This document shows positions 19,472 to 29,833 of a DNA stretch of 64,000 bases, in pieces. Both the position numbers and the translations under genes were made by a program. Source of the stretch: Maricaulis maris MCS10 (lineage in GTDB: Bacteria; Pseudomonadota; Alphaproteobacteria; Caulobacterales; Maricaulaceae); contig NC_008347.1 in assembly GCF_000014745.1 (NCBI RefSeq), positions 2,310,001 to 2,374,000 of the forward strand, written 5' to 3'. The notes beneath the pieces were generated by a model. The model worked only from the letters and a program-made list of their open reading frames with translations. It did not search any database and was not told the DNA's origin. Within the stretch, counting starts at the first letter, position 1. The number at the start of each line of letters is the position of its first letter.

Positions 19472-20105
19472 CCTGTCACATGCGCTGAAGGAACGCTGGC
19501 ACGCGCAGATGACCGCACTCGGCTGGAAGCCCGGCGACACGGAAATCGCCGGCATCCTGTCCGCCTACAGCGAACCCCATCGCCGCTATCATGGCCTGTC
19601 GCATCTGATCTATATCTTCGACCGGCTCGACGGCCTGCACGACACGCTGACCGAACCGGCGCGGGTGTGGATGGCGGCTTGGTATCACGACATCCTGTAC
19701 GACACCCATCGCAAGGACAATGAGGCCAGGAGCGCCGACCGGGCGAGTGCCGAATTGCCTGGTCTCGGTGCCGATCCCGGCCTGGTCGGGCGGGTGGATG
19801 CGTTGATCCGGGCCACCGCCAGCCATCAGGATGGTGGGCGGGACAATGATGACGCCCTGTTTCTCGACGTCGACTACTCCATCCTAGGCGCTCCAGAGGA
19901 TGTCTATGACCGCTATGCCGAGGGCGTGCGGGACGAATATGGCTGGGCACCCGGCTTGCTCTACCGACAGGGCCGGCGTGCCTTCCTCAAGGACGCCCAG
20001 GCGGCAGAACGCACTTTCCTGACGGATCAATTCGAAACTGAACTCGACGACAAGGCCCGCGCCAACATGCGGCGCGAATTCCTGGCACTGGGCGGCAAGC
20101 TCTAG
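19464..20105 (+). CDS. HD-domain metal-dependent phosphohydrolase (COG4339-like)
   Basis: 213 residues. Metal-binding residues in YHGLSHLIYIF, then the HD pair in AAWYHDILYDTHRKDNEARS, and a later Asp/His region (ATASHQDGG, FLDVDYSILG). COG4339 members are predicted HD hydrolases of unknown substrate. Translationally coupled to the solute-binding protein upstream through an eight-base overlap. Converges with the XRE gene, overlapping by four bases. Confidence 0.88.
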   Translation: MADLSHALKERWHAQMTALGWKPGDTEIAGILSAYSEPHRRYHGLSHLIYIFDRLDGLHDTLTEPARVWMAAWYHDILYDTHRKDNEARSADRASAELPGLGADPGLVGRVDALIRATASHQDGGRDNDDALFLDVDYSILGAPEDVYDRYAEGVRDEYGWAPGLLYRQGRRAFLKDAQAAERTFLTDQFETELDDKARANMRREFLALGGKL

Positions 20106-20350
20106 TCCGGCAACCGCCTGAATTCGAACAACTCGCCCGGCTGGCAGTCCAGCGCGTCGCAGATCGCGATCAGGGTGGAAAAGCGGATGCCCTTGATCTT
20201 GCCGGTCTTGATCATGGACAGCGCCTGCTCGGACACGCCGATGCGGTCGGCCAGCTCCTTCGAGCGCACCTTGCGACGGGCCAGCAGCACGTCGAGATGG
20301 ACGATGATTTCTCCAGGAAGCCCGGGGGGCAGGTCGGGGTCGGCGGTCAC
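20102..20350 (-). CDS. Small XRE-family transcription regulator
   Basis: 82 residues. Helix-turn-helix LADRIGVSEQALSMIKTGK with the recognition helix followed by FSTLIAICDALDCQPGELFEF, the standard Cro/C1 (HTH_26) ending. It overlaps the DUF2975 gene by four bases (ATGA), and such pairs are common: the regulator likely controls its own membrane partner. An odd-length palindrome (AAGTT-T-AACTT) upstream of the pair could be its operator. Confidence 0.9.
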   Translation of the reverse strand: MTADPDLPPGLPGEIIVHLDVLLARRKVRSKELADRIGVSEQALSMIKTGKIKGIRFSTLIAICDALDCQPGELFEFRRLPD

Positions 20351-20919
20351 AGGATCAGCTCCAGCTCCTCATGCCGCTTGCGCCCCTCGGCGAGGATGAA
20401 GGCGATCACGAAGAACAGCAACGCCGCGCCGATGGCTTCCAGATTGCCGGAACCGAGCGAAATCTCCAGCGCGTTCGGGACGTGTGGATTGCTGACGGTG
20501 AGATAGACGCCGGTCAGGGTATGTTCGAGCGGCTGCCACAGCGCTCCCACCAGGCTTGCCAGGGCGAACTGGCGAAAACCGATCACGGCATCGGCGGAAA
20601 AATACCGGCCCTGCATGGCTTGCCGGAACAGGGTCCGCAAATTCAACAGGCCATAAACCGTGATGGCGATGCCGATCGTCGACAGGCCGGCAGCGCCCAG
20701 CCGCACAGGCCAGACATACCAGCCCAGATCGCCGCCCCCGAAACCGCCGCCCGGTGCCGGTTGAGCGGCAATTCCCGAGATATCGGGAAACAGCCACATG
20801 CCCCAGACAATGATCGGCAGCAGGCCGGCCAATAGCGTCACCGCCCACATCATGAACTGGCTCAACCCTCTGATGTGGCGGTCGGACCGGGTGAGATCGG
20901 GACTGGTTTCAGACACCAT
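20347..20919 (-). CDS. DUF2975 membrane protein
   Basis: 190 residues with four predicted membrane helices: MWAVTLLAGLLPIIVWGMWLF, LGAAGLSTIGIAITVYGLL, FALASLVGALWQPL and IGAALLFFVIAFILAEG. The loop NLRTLFRQAMQGRYFSADAV is typical of DUF2975, whose function is unknown. It is transcribed with the XRE regulator downstream. GGGGGFGGGD-like Gly-rich loop near residue 55 is unusual. Confidence 0.88.
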   Translation of the reverse strand: MVSETSPDLTRSDRHIRGLSQFMMWAVTLLAGLLPIIVWGMWLFPDISGIAAQPAPGGGFGGGDLGWYVWPVRLGAAGLSTIGIAITVYGLLNLRTLFRQAMQGRYFSADAVIGFRQFALASLVGALWQPLEHTLTGVYLTVSNPHVPNALEISLGSGNLEAIGAALLFFVIAFILAEGRKRHEELELIL

Positions 20920-20935
20920 TTCAGTTCCTGAATTA

Positions 20936-20946
20936 AAGTTTAACTT
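20936..20946 (-). promoter_or_regulatory. Candidate operator palindrome upstream of DUF2975/XRE pair
   Basis: AAGTT-T-AACTT, a perfect 5-1-5 palindrome in an AT-rich stretch (20930-20960) 17 bases before the DUF2975 start, in the divergent spacer to the serine hydrolase gene. Placement fits autoregulation; not tested. Confidence 0.4.
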
Positions 20947-21001
20947 GAATTTATAGCGATCTTAGTTGAAGGGTTGCCCATCGGCAATCGGAAGCCCCAC
21001 C

Positions 21002-22153
21002 GTGATCAACCCAACCCCCAGCCGTCGCGGTATATGTCTGGCCACCCTCGCAATGATCCCGATCCTCACGCCGGGATCCGCTTGGGCAGCTGCTTCCGAT
21101 TGCCGACCCGGCCTGCGCTATGACGGCCCGCCCCTGATGAGCCCGCCAGCCGGGCTGGATCAGTTGCCACGCCCGTCGCGATCACTCGCAACCGCGACCG
21201 ACCCCGGTTTCATCGCCGTTTTGGAAGGCGCGGCCGACAGGATTGCGGCCCACGCGCCGGCCCTGTCCCTCGCCATCGCGCATCCGGAATTGGGACTGTG
21301 GCAAAGCGTCCGTGGCACATCGCCCGGCAACCGCTTTGCAGCGGCTTCGATCGGCAAGTCGATGACGGCGGTTGTCATTTTCCAGCTGGCTGACGAAGGC
21401 CGGTTGCAGGCGAGTGATACCCTTGATCGCTGGTTTCCCGACCTGCCGTCGTCAGGCCTGGTCACACTCGATCAGCTGCTCACCCATACCTCGGGGTATT
21501 TCCTGCCCGCCACGGCGCCCCTCGGCGGCCCTTACACACCGCCCGAACGTGATTTCGAACGCCTGCGAGACACTGGCCCGGTCTTTTGCCCGGGCACCAA
21601 CTGGGCCTATTCCAATGTCGGATATCAATTGCTGGGACGGGTCATCGAAGCGGTTGACGGACGCCGCTATGGGGACAGCCTGCAGGCCCGGATCCTGGAA
21701 CCGCTCGGACTGGATGCCACCCATGTCCTGCAAGCGGGCACGCCCGATCCGTTGATGGTGACCGGCCATACAGGCGGCGAGCCGGTCGGCCCGGTAGATT
21801 ACGCGACACCCTTTGCCGCCGGACCGGTCAGCAGCACGGCCGGCGATCTGGTGCGCTACTGGTCCGCCCTCCTGGCCGCCCGGATCACCTCCACGGCCGC
21901 ACTCACACGCATGACCCAAGCGCTTTACCCGATGTTCGGACAAGCCAATGCCGCCTATGGCCGCGGCCTGCAGGTCTCGCAGGTCGAAGGGCCGGGCCTG
22001 CTGGTCCACCACTCAGGCGGCGTCACCGGATTTACCGCCGGTGTCGCCTGGCTGGCCGAGGATGATCTGATCATCGCCGCCATGACCAATGACCGCGACG
22101 TCCCGGCAGAAGCTGCGATCTGGTCGCTGACCCGGGCCCTGCGCGACGCCTGA
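21002..22153 (+). CDS. Serine hydrolase of the class C beta-lactamase/DD-peptidase fold
   Basis: 383 residues from GTG at 21002, which begins a signal peptide (INPTPSRRGICLATLAMIPILTPGSAWA). An in-frame TTG at 20966 is possible. Active-site motifs: S-x-x-K in ASIGKSMTAVV, Y-x-N in WAYSNVGYQLLG and HSGG (HHSGGVTGF) in place of KTG. This combination is typical of the broad beta-lactamase-related (Pfam PF00144) family including esterases and D-peptidases, so a resistance role should not be assumed. Exported. Confidence 0.88.
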   Translation: MINPTPSRRGICLATLAMIPILTPGSAWAAASDCRPGLRYDGPPLMSPPAGLDQLPRPSRSLATATDPGFIAVLEGAADRIAAHAPALSLAIAHPELGLWQSVRGTSPGNRFAAASIGKSMTAVVIFQLADEGRLQASDTLDRWFPDLPSSGLVTLDQLLTHTSGYFLPATAPLGGPYTPPERDFERLRDTGPVFCPGTNWAYSNVGYQLLGRVIEAVDGRRYGDSLQARILEPLGLDATHVLQAGTPDPLMVTGHTGGEPVGPVDYATPFAAGPVSSTAGDLVRYWSALLAARITSTAALTRMTQALYPMFGQANAAYGRGLQVSQVEGPGLLVHHSGGVTGFTAGVAWLAEDDLIIAAMTNDRDVPAEAAIWSLTRALRDA

Positions 22154-22392
22154 ACCGCTCGCGAAGCCATCAATTATGAGCCGGAATAAGTACGTCATTT
22201 CAGACCGTTGCCGGGAATGCACCGATTCACACAGTTTACCTCTCGCCATGACGCCGATTCCGCGATAGGTACCCGCTTCAGCACTAAAACTGATCGCTCG
22301 CACGGCACTCCGTACCCGGAAGGCCGCGACGAGCGCGCGCGCATGACAGACACGCCGCGACAAGCACGAGACGGGAAAAGAAGGCCACGCCC
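22154..22392. other. carB upstream region
   Basis: About 240 bases before carB, no gene recognised. It should contain the carB promoter because carB is distant from carA; no leader peptide or attenuator hairpin was recognised. Confidence 0.35.
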
Positions 22393-25300
22393 ATGCCCAA
22401 ACGCAATGACATCCAGTCCATCCTGATCATCGGCGCCGGTCCCATCGTCATCGGACAGGCCTGCGAATTCGATTACTCAGGAGTTCAGGCGGTCAAGGCG
22501 CTGAAGGCCGAGGGCTACCGGGTCATCCTGGTCAATTCCAACCCGGCCACCATCATGACCGATCCGGAACTGGCCGACGCGACCTATATCGAGCCGATCA
22601 CGCCGGACATGGTCGCCAAGGTGATCGAGAAGGAACGCCCGGACGCCCTGCTGCCGACCATGGGTGGCCAGACGGCACTGAACTGCGCGCTCGAACTCGA
22701 CAAGCGCGGTGTGCTGGACCTGTTCGGGGTCGAGATGATCGGCGCCAAGGCCGATGTCATCGACAAGGCGGAAAACCGCGAACGCTTCCGCGACGCCATG
22801 GACAAGATCGGCCTGGAAAGCCCGCGCTCGCGCACGGTTCACTCCATGGCCGAAGCCGAAGCGGTGATGAGCGAGATCGGCCTGCCGGCCATCATCCGCC
22901 CATCCTTCACGCTCGGCGGCACCGGTGGCGGCATCGCCTATAATGTCGAGGAATACCGTCATATCTGCGGCACCGGGCTCGACGCTTCGCCGGTCGACGA
23001 GATCCTGGTCGAGGAATCCATTGTCGGCTGGAAAGAGTTCGAGATGGAGGTTGTCCGCGACAAGGCCGACAATTGCATCATCATCTGCTCGATCGAGAAT
23101 GTGGATCCGATGGGCGTTCACACGGGCGATTCGATTACTGTCGCCCCGGCCCTGACGCTGACCGACAAGGAATACCAGATCATGCGTACGGCCTCGATCG
23201 CCGTGCTGCGGGAGATCGGTGTCGAGACCGGCGGGTCGAATGTTCAATTCGCCGTCAATCCGGCTGACGGCCGCATGGTCGTGATCGAGATGAACCCGCG
23301 CGTGTCCCGCTCCTCGGCCCTGGCCTCCAAGGCGACCGGCTTCCCGATCGCCAAGGTCGCCGCCAAGCTGGCCGTTGGCTATACGCTCGACGAGATCGCC
23401 AATGACATCACCGATGGCGCCACCCCGGCTGCCTTCGAGCCGACGATCGACTATGTCGTCACCAAGATCCCGCGCTTTGCCTTCGAGAAATATCCCGGCG
23501 CCGAAGCCAAGCTGTCGACCTCGATGAAGTCTGTCGGCGAAGCGATGGCCATTGGCCGGACCTTCCAGGAAAGCATGCAAAAAGCCCTGCGTTCGATGGA
23601 AACCGGCCTGACCGGGTTCGACGAAATCGAGATTCCCGGTGTCGAGGATGCCGCGGACCTGGACGCCCGCAAACAGGCTGTCCGTGCCGCACTCGCATTG
23701 GCCACACCGGACCGTCTGCGCGTCATCGCCCAGGCCTTCCGCGAAGGGCTGACGGTTGACGAGGTCGAGCGCGCCTCCCTGTATGAACCCTGGTTCCTGC
23801 GCCAGATCGCCGAACTGGTGACCACCGAAGAAGACATCGCCACGCTGGGCCTGCCTGATACCGCCGAGGCCTTCCGCGATCTCAAGGCGATGGGCTTTTC
23901 CGACGCTCGCCTGGCCAAGCTGGTCAAGGTCGAAGAGGGCGATATCCGCAAGGCCCGCCGCGCCCTGGGTGTCCGCCCGGTGTTCAAACGCGTCGATACC
24001 TGCGCCGCCGAATTCTTCGCCGCGACGCCCTATATGTACTCGACCTACGAATTGCCGGCCTTTGGTGGCCAGACCGATTGCGAAAGCAATCCGACGGATG
24101 CGAAGAAAGCGATCATCCTGGGCGGCGGACCGAACCGGATCGGCCAGGGCATCGAGTTCGACTATTGCTGCTGCCATGCCGCATTTGCGTTCGGCGAGAT
24201 GGGCATCGAGTCGATCATGGTCAACTGCAATCCCGAGACCGTCTCGACCGATTACGACACCGCCGATCGCCTCTATTTCGAGCCGCTGACCATCGAGGAC
24301 ACGCTCGAGCTGATCGAGACCGAGCGCCAGAACGGCACCCTGCTGGGCGTGGTCGTCCAGTATGGCGGGCAGACGCCGCTCAAGCTGGCCAGCGAACTGG
24401 AAGATGAAGGCGTGCCGATCCTGGGCACCGCGCCCGACGCCATCGACCTCGCCGAAGACCGCAAGCGCTTCAAGGACCTCCTGGACAATCTCGGTCTCAA
24501 ACAGCCGCCCAATGCCATTGCCTCCTCGGACGCCGAAGCGCGCACCGCGGCCGAACAGCTTGGCTTCCCGCTGGTCCTGCGCCCCTCCTATGTGCTGGGC
24601 GGCCGGGCCATGGAAATCATCCGCGAGATGGACAGTTTCGAGCGCTATATCCGCGAGGCCGTCAATGTCTCCGGCAAGTCGCCGCTCCTGCTCGACCGCT
24701 ATCTGACCGACGCCGACGAAATCGACGTCGACGCGATCTGCGACGGCACCGATGTCTGGGTCGCCGGCGTGATGCAGCATATCGAGGAAGCCGGCGTGCA
24801 TTCCGGCGACAGCGCCTGCTCGCTGCCGCCCTACAACCTGTCCGACGAGATGATTGCCGAACTGAAGGCCGAAACCGTCGCCATGGCCAAGGCCATCGGC
24901 GTGAAGGGCCTGATGAATGTCCAGTTCGCGGTCAAGAATGGCGAGATCTTCGTCCTTGAGGTCAATCCGCGCGCCTCGCGCACCGTGCCCTTCGTGGCCA
25001 AGGCCATCGGCCAGCCGGTCGCCAAGATTGCCGCCAAGGTGATGGCCGGAACGCCGCTCAAGGAGTTCGGCCTGAAAGTGCCGGCGCCAAAACATATCTC
25101 GGTCAAGGAAGCGGTCATGCCCTGGTCGCGCTTCCCGGGCGTTGATCCGGTCCTGGGACCGGAAATGCGCTCGACCGGCGAGGTCATGGGCATCGACACC
25201 TCTTTCGAGGCCGCCTTTGCCAAGGCCGAACTGGGGGCCGGCATCGCCCTGCCGCGCAAGGGCGCGGTCTTCATCTCGCTGAAGGAAGGCGACAAGGCCG

Positions 25301-25650
25301 CGATGATCGAGCCGGTCCGTGTCCTGAAAATGCTGGGTTTCACCATCCTCGCGACCGGCGGCACGGCCAGCACATTCGAAAATGCAGGCATTCCGGTGAC
25401 CCGGGTCAACAAGGTCTTTGAGGGCCGACCGCACATTGTCGACGCCATGAAGAATGGCGAAGTGCAGTTGATCTTCAATACGACCGAAGGCCGCCAGTCA
25501 CATCTGGACAGCTATTCCATCCGCCGTTCTGCCCTTGAAGCCCGCATTCCCTGCTACACCACCGCTTCCGCCGCCCGGGCCGCAATTGCATCGCTGCGCC
25601 GGATTGATGAGGGAGCGCTTGAACCGCAGGCGCTGCAGACCTACTCTTGA
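22393..25650 (+). CDS. carB: Carbamoyl-phosphate synthase, large subunit
   Basis: 1085 residues, the normal length. Two homologous synthetase halves: [20 protein letters not shown] and, in the second half, [23 protein letters not shown]-grasp signatures include [13 protein letters not shown] and [17 protein letters not shown]. The C-terminal MGS-like allosteric domain ([20 protein letters not shown]) is present. Uses bicarbonate, two ATP and ammonia from CarA. AGAAGG precedes the ATG. greA follows after 55 bases. Confidence 0.98.
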   Translation: MPKRNDIQSILIIGAGPIVIGQACEFDYSGVQAVKALKAEGYRVILVNSNPATIMTDPELADATYIEPITPDMVAKVIEKERPDALLPTMGGQTALNCALELDKRGVLDLFGVEMIGAKADVIDKAENRERFRDAMDKIGLESPRSRTVHSMAEAEAVMSEIGLPAIIRPSFTLGGTGGGIAYNVEEYRHICGTGLDASPVDEILVEESIVGWKEFEMEVVRDKADNCIIICSIENVDPMGVHTGDSITVAPALTLTDKEYQIMRTASIAVLREIGVETGGSNVQFAVNPADGRMVVIEMNPRVSRSSALASKATGFPIAKVAAKLAVGYTLDEIANDITDGATPAAFEPTIDYVVTKIPRFAFEKYPGAEAKLSTSMKSVGEAMAIGRTFQESMQKALRSMETGLTGFDEIEIPGVEDAADLDARKQAVRAALALATPDRLRVIAQAFREGLTVDEVERASLYEPWFLRQIAELVTTEEDIATLGLPDTAEAFRDLKAMGFSDARLAKLVKVEEGDIRKARRALGVRPVFKRVDTCAAEFFAATPYMYSTYELPAFGGQTDCESNPTDAKKAIILGGGPNRIGQGIEFDYCCCHAAFAFGEMGIESIMVNCNPETVSTDYDTADRLYFEPLTIEDTLELIETERQNGTLLGVVVQYGGQTPLKLASELEDEGVPILGTAPDAIDLAEDRKRFKDLLDNLGLKQPPNAIASSDAEARTAAEQLGFPLVLRPSYVLGGRAMEIIREMDSFERYIREAVNVSGKSPLLLDRYLTDADEIDVDAICDGTDVWVAGVMQHIEEAGVHSGDSACSLPPYNLSDEMIAELKAETVAMAKAIGVKGLMNVQFAVKNGEIFVLEVNPRASRTVPFVAKAIGQPVAKIAAKVMAGTPLKEFGLKVPAPKHISVKEAVMPWSRFPGVDPVLGPEMRSTGEVMGIDTSFEAAFAKAELGAGIALPRKGAVFISLKEGDKAAMIEPVRVLKMLGFTILATGGTASTFENAGIPVTRVNKVFEGRPHIVDAMKNGEVQLIFNTTEGRQSHLDSYSIRRSALEARIPCYTTASAARAAIASLRRIDEGALEPQALQTYS

Positions 25651-25705
25651 TGGTCAATAAAGCGGAGGCTAGCCTGTCTCCACTTTCCCGAAGATAAGTG
25701 GTCGC

Positions 25706-26179
25706 ATGAACAAGATCCCGATGACCGTTGCCGGGCAGATCGCCCTCGACGAAGAGCTGAAACGTCTGAAAACCATCGAACGCCCGGCCGTGATCGCGGC
25801 GATTTCGGAGGCGCGCGAGCATGGCGATCTGTCTGAAAACGCTGAGTATCACGCTGCCAAGGAACGCCAGGGCTGGATCGAAGGCCGGGTGCAGGAGCTG
25901 GAAGACAAGCTCGCTCGCGCCCAGGTGATCGACATCACCAAAATGTCCGGCGACACGGTCAAGTTCGGTGCGACCGTCACCGTGCTCGACGAGGATACCG
26001 AGCAGGAATCAACCTACCAGATCGTCGGCGAGGACGAATCGGATGTGAAATCCGGCAAGATTTCCATCTCGTCGCCAATCGCCCGTTCGATGATCAACAA
26101 GGAAGTTGGTGACGTCGCGGAAGTGAACGCACCCGGCGGCCTGAAAAGCTATGAGATCATGTCGGTGAGCTGGGGGTAG
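25706..26179 (+). CDS. greA: Transcription elongation factor GreA
   Basis: 157 residues. N-terminal coiled coil with the acidic tip ([20 protein letters not shown]) that enters the RNA polymerase secondary channel and stimulates cleavage of backtracked RNA; the catalytic Asp and Glu are present. C-terminal FKBP-like domain with [23 protein letters not shown]. Follows carB and is closed by a strong terminator. Confidence 0.97.
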   Translation: MNKIPMTVAGQIALDEELKRLKTIERPAVIAAISEAREHGDLSENAEYHAAKERQGWIEGRVQELEDKLARAQVIDITKMSGDTVKFGATVTVLDEDTEQESTYQIVGEDESDVKSGKISISSPIARSMINKEVGDVAEVNAPGGLKSYEIMSVSWG

Positions 26180-26206
26180 CCCGCTCTCGCCACCCGATGA
26201 TTTGCC

Positions 26207-26236
26207 AAACCGGCGCTCCGATGGGGCGCCGGTTTT
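26207..26236 (+). terminator. greA terminator
   Basis: AAACCGGCGC (26207-26216) pairs with GCGCCGGTTT (26226-26235), a 10-bp stem with a short loop and TTTT, 27 bases after the stop. Confidence 0.85.
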
Positions 26237-26312
26237 GTGTTTGGGGTCTAGCGAGGCCCCGCCTCTCCCCGATCAGGACGAACCGTCATTCCGTGCGCGC
26301 AAGCGGAGTTCC

Positions 26313-26442
26313 CCTTAATTCTCTTGCCGGGATTCCGCCTCAGAGGTTCAGTCGGGTCAAGGGTGAAACCGCGAAGCGGCCGCTGCGCGGCCCTTGACCC
26401 GACTGAACCTCTGAGGCCCGCTGGCTGGCATGGGATTTAAGG
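26313..26442 (+). repeat. Palindromic element, copy 2: 19-bp arms and two-hairpin core
   Basis: Inner arms CCTCAGAGGTTCAGTCGGG (26338-26356) and exact complement (26398-26416). The 41-base core TCAAGGG...CCCTTGA (26357-26397) is base-for-base the same as in copy 1, with TGAAA, CCGC-GAA-GCGG and CCGC-TGC-GCGG. Outer imperfect stem 26313-26328 with 26427-26442. The motif CGCTGGCTGGCA follows the right arm as in copy 1. Arms are unrelated in sequence to copy 1 although their length is the same. Lies between greA and a convergent dehydrogenase gene. Confidence 0.85.
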
Positions 26443-26543
26443 TCCGGATCGAGCGTCGCTCGCCTCGCCACTCAGGATCCGGCCGCGCTGAATGCGACGC
26501 CGGACCCCGAGATTCGTGAGCTTGGTGCTGCAGTCCGCGAGCC

Positions 26544-27713
26544 CTACCCCTCGATCGCAAACGTCAGCCCCGCATGCTTTTGCAAGCGGTCGATCAACGC
26601 CTCACCCATCGCCGGTGCCGTGGTGTAAACTCCACCCGGCGTGGTCTCGCGATCAACATCAAAGGCCAGGCACAGCCCGGCTTCGGCGATCATGCGCGAG
26701 GTCGAACCGTAACCCGGGTCTTTCTGACCGGAGACGCTGGCCGTCATCCGCTTGCCATCCTTGGTCAGGCCGGTGAACATGATGTCGTAAAAGCCGGTTT
26801 CGCGCTCTTCCTTGGACGGTCCCTCGCCCGGCTTGGGCGGGTTTTCCGACATCGACTTGTCATTGGCGATCATGTTGGCGAAGCCTTCGCCCTGCTCGCC
26901 GGGTCCGGTCAGGAACATCTCGTCATAGACGAAGTCCTCGCCCCAGCGATGGCCCAGAAGGGCGTTCGAGCGGTGCACATTCTTGGTATTGATCGAGGCC
27001 ATGACAAAGGGCGCGGCCCAGGAGTTGAGATCGTCCTCAAAGATGACCTTGGCTCCGCTGGGCTGTTTGGGACCGTCAAAGCCGGGTACCAGTGAGAAAG
27101 GATCCTTCAGCCAGCCGATGATCTCGGGCTGTTTTCCGGCGCGTTTCATCGTTTCGGCAAAACTCGCCGCGGTGCCGCCCGAGAATGTGCCCTTCATCTT
27201 GCGGACGCGGCCCTTCACCCGGCTGATCGGGGCACCGGTCCGGGCGATCGCGGCCTGCTGCAGGTGATAGACGCCGAGATCGAAGGGGATGGAATCGAAG
27301 CCGCAGGACAGGACGATCCGCGCCCCGCTCGCGCGCGCCGCAGCGTCATGATCGGCAATGATGTCGTGCATCCAGGCCGGCTCACCGCACAGGTCGACAT
27401 AATCCGTCCCCGCCGCGATACAGGCTTTCACCAAGGGCTCGCCATAGAGCTGATAGGGGCCGACCGTGGTGATGACGGCCCGTGTGCGAGCCGCCATCGC
27501 GTCGAGTGATGCCGTATCGGCACTGTCAGCAATGATCAGCGGTGTGTTGGCCGGCGCCCCGATCAGATCGCGCACTTCCGCGAGTTTGCTTTGGGACCGA
27601 CCGGCCATCGCCCAGGAAATCGCGCCATGTTCGGCGGCGAGATACTCGGCGACCAGGCGCCCGGTAAAACCAGTCGCCCCGAAGACGACCACATCAAATT
27701 CACGCTCTGCCAT
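26544..27713 (-). CDS. Saccharopine dehydrogenase-like NAD(P)-binding protein
   Basis: 389 residues. N-terminal Rossmann motif DVVVFGATGFTGRLVAEYL; then ITTVGPYQLYGEPLVKACIAAG, YVDLCGEPAW, SCGFDSIPFDLGVY and KGTFSGGTAASF, which place it in the group with mycobacterial trans-acting enoyl reductase-like proteins and plant/animal SCCPDH homologues rather than lysine-pathway enzymes. Cytoplasmic or membrane-bound oxidoreductase of unknown substrate. Ends in the spacer that holds palindromic copy 2. Confidence 0.9.
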   Translation of the reverse strand: MAEREFDVVVFGATGFTGRLVAEYLAAEHGAISWAMAGRSQSKLAEVRDLIGAPANTPLIIADSADTASLDAMAARTRAVITTVGPYQLYGEPLVKACIAAGTDYVDLCGEPAWMHDIIADHDAAARASGARIVLSCGFDSIPFDLGVYHLQQAAIARTGAPISRVKGRVRKMKGTFSGGTAASFAETMKRAGKQPEIIGWLKDPFSLVPGFDGPKQPSGAKVIFEDDLNSWAAPFVMASINTKNVHRSNALLGHRWGEDFVYDEMFLTGPGEQGEGFANMIANDKSMSENPPKPGEGPSKEERETGFYDIMFTGLTKDGKRMTASVSGQKDPGYGSTSRMIAEAGLCLAFDVDRETTPGGVYTTAPAMGEALIDRLQKHAGLTFAIEG

Positions 27714-27822
27714 TTTTTCATCCCCGACCGTTGAAACTCTTCTTTGGGTTTCAGATTACCGGAATAATTGGCCCATCCAGTCCATACCGGCAAGTCGAAG
27801 GTCCAGTTTTCCGAACACCATG

Positions 27823-27852
27823 AAAAGAGCCGGCCCGCTGCCGGACCGGCTC
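27823..27852 (-). terminator. Terminator of the M56-M23 gene
   Basis: On the minus strand GAGCCGG (27852-27846) pairs with CCGGCTC (27833-27827), followed by TTTT; about 30 bases after the stop codon at 27884. Confidence 0.7.
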
Positions 27853-27883
27853 CCATTTCCCATACCGCCAGCCAGACCTGATG

Positions 27884-29833
27884 TCAGCGCAGGCCGGGCA
27901 GCCGGGTTGCCGGATCGATCCGTTCACCATCATGACGCAGTTCGACATGGACATGCGGGCCGGTCGAGCGCCCGGTGGAGCCGACGCGGCCGATCTGCTC
28001 GCCCGCATCCACGAAATCGCCAACTTCGACATCAAACCCGTCCATGTGGGCATAGACGGTCTGCCAGCCGGCACCATGATCGATGACCACCGTATTTCCC
28101 CAGGCGTCGCTGCCGTTCAGGCCAGCTGCGGCGTGGGTGACCGTGCCGGCACCGGGTGCGCGAATCGGGGTCCCGGTCGGAGCGGCGATGTCGGTGCCGC
28201 GATGATTGCGCGGAATGCCGGCCGGCGCCGAAGGACGGGTCCCGTAGCGACTTGAGATACGACCATCGGCGACAGGATGCGTGAATACCGGAGCCACGGC
28301 CGCGGCGGGCTGGACATCGCGCTTGGGGCCATCAGGCCGCGGTGCTGCGGCGGGTTCAACCCGGTCGAGGACCGGAGCCGGCTCGCTCGCCGGAGCAGCG
28401 GGTGCAGGCTCGGCGGACGGCTCGGCAACTGTCGGAGCAGCTGGCGGTGCCAACGGTCGCAAGGTGCCGTCATCGCTCTCCCAGACCGAACCCGGTGCCG
28501 GATCGAAGCGGGTGACATTGCCGTCTTCATCGATGAAGGCATAGCCGCCTGCCGCGCCCTCGCGTGAGGTGAAGATGACGGTCTCGGTCTCATCGTCTTG
28601 CGGAATGAACATCACAGACTCGTCGACGTGCAGCTCGCGCGGATCGAAACGGAGCTCGTTGCCGTCTTCGGTGCGGAAAACCATGTGGCCGTCCTCACCG
28701 TCATGGCCGTACTCCGCCTCTAAATCATGCTCGACATCCACATCCTCGCCCAAATGCAGGTCGTGTTTCACCGAATGGTCGCCATCGGCGCCGGCCTCGA
28801 CGTGGCGAAGAACAAAATGGTTCTCGGCCGGGTTGGACAGGTTGACCGCGAGCTGGTTTCGCTCGGTCATGGCGGCCTGGGCGCAGGCAACAGGCAGGAT
28901 GGACACACCAGCCAGCATGACCGCCAGCAAGCGTGAGGACGGGCGGGCGGACCGGCCGGAAAGGATGGCTTTGATACGCATTTCTCGATGTCTCCTGTCA
29001 TCGGGACCGAAGGCCGACACCAGCTGGGCCGGGCTTCGCATCATGGTGATCAGCGTTGCCGCATAGGGCTTTCGCTCAGCGCCCCCCAGCGCTTCCAGAC
29101 TTTCTGCATCGCAGTCGATTTCACGGGCTTCGTGGAGTTCACGTTCGATCCGGCGCAGCGGCCAGTGGAACCAGAGCACCGCCACCAGTGCCGCACCCAA
29201 CAGACGGTCCTGTTCATCACCGCGGCGGTAGTGGACGAGTTCATGGGTCAGGGCGTAGCGACTGGCGGTGGTGTCATCGAGCAGATCGGGCGCTGCCAGT
29301 ATAACCGGCGACCAACCGGTAAGCAGAGGCGACGCCAGGCCGTCCCGAAGGCGGAAGTCCGGCGCCTCCACCCCGACCCGCGACGCCAGGATAGACAGAT
29401 AATCCTGCGCGAGATCCGGAGCGGCGCGGCTGCTCCGCAGCAGGGCCGAACGCCGCAGATGGCGCAAACCGGCACCGGCCAGGGCGACCAGCAGGCCGGC
29501 GACATAGAGCGCCACCAGGACAGGCAGCCACTCGATGGCCATGAAAACGGAAAAGGGGTCAAAGCTGGCGGTGCCAGCGGCCGGACCGCCAAGCGTTGCC
29601 GGAAGGAGGGCGTCCGGAAGCGGCGCGTGCATCGGCGCGACTCCTGTTTCCGGAATGACAAAGATCACCGGAGCGAGGAGCAGCGGTGCCAGGGCGGCCC
29701 AGCGGGCAGCGCGCCAGAGCCCGGAACCGCCCCGACCGCGGCGGGTCTGCCAGCTCGCGAAACACAAGGCGACGAGACCCGAAAGAAGCGATAACGCGCC
29801 GCCGATCAGGATGGCGTCGAGCAGGCCGGTCAT
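27884..29833 (-). CDS. M56 (BlaR1/MecR1-type) membrane protease fused to an M23 endopeptidase
   Basis: 649 residues. Helices near 8-26, 45-60, 97-122 and about 303-320; zinc motif HELVH at 197-201 with a downstream Glu (EREL/EAREIDCDAES) typical of M56. After the last helix a periplasmic part follows with an acidic region, a Pro/Ala linker (about 455-515) and a complete M23 domain: H544/D547 in NHRGTD and H627-x-H629 in GPHVHVEL. Usual BlaR1 sensors end in a penicillin-binding domain; here a peptidoglycan hydrolase domain takes that place. Overlaps the BlaI-type gene by four bases. Confidence 0.9.
   Translation of the reverse strand: MTGLLDAILIGGALSLLSGLVALCFASWQTRRGRGGSGLWRAARWAALAPLLLAPVIFVIPETGVAPMHAPLPDALLPATLGGPAAGTASFDPFSVFMAIEWLPVLVALYVAGLLVALAGAGLRHLRRSALLRSSRAAPDLAQDYLSILASRVGVEAPDFRLRDGLASPLLTGWSPVILAAPDLLDDTTASRYALTHELVHYRRGDEQDRLLGAALVAVLWFHWPLRRIERELHEAREIDCDAESLEALGGAERKPYAATLITMMRSPAQLVSAFGPDDRRHREMRIKAILSGRSARPSSRLLAVMLAGVSILPVACAQAAMTERNQLAVNLSNPAENHFVLRHVEAGADGDHSVKHDLHLGEDVDVEHDLEAEYGHDGEDGHMVFRTEDGNELRFDPRELHVDESVMFIPQDDETETVIFTSREGAAGGYAFIDEDGNVTRFDPAPGSVWESDDGTLRPLAPPAAPTVAEPSAEPAPAAPASEPAPVLDRVEPAAAPRPDGPKRDVQPAAAVAPVFTHPVADGRISSRYGTRPSAPAGIPRNHRGTDIAAPTGTPIRAPGAGTVTHAAAGLNGSDAWGNTVVIDHGAGWQTVYAHMDGFDVEVGDFVDAGEQIGRVGSTGRSTGPHVHVELRHDGERIDPATRLPGLR

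Noticed and set aside
22477-25434. 985-codon open frame antisense to carB
   Set aside because: A shadow frame of a GC-rich gene; carB on the plus strand has all family motifs and the antisense peptide matches no family.
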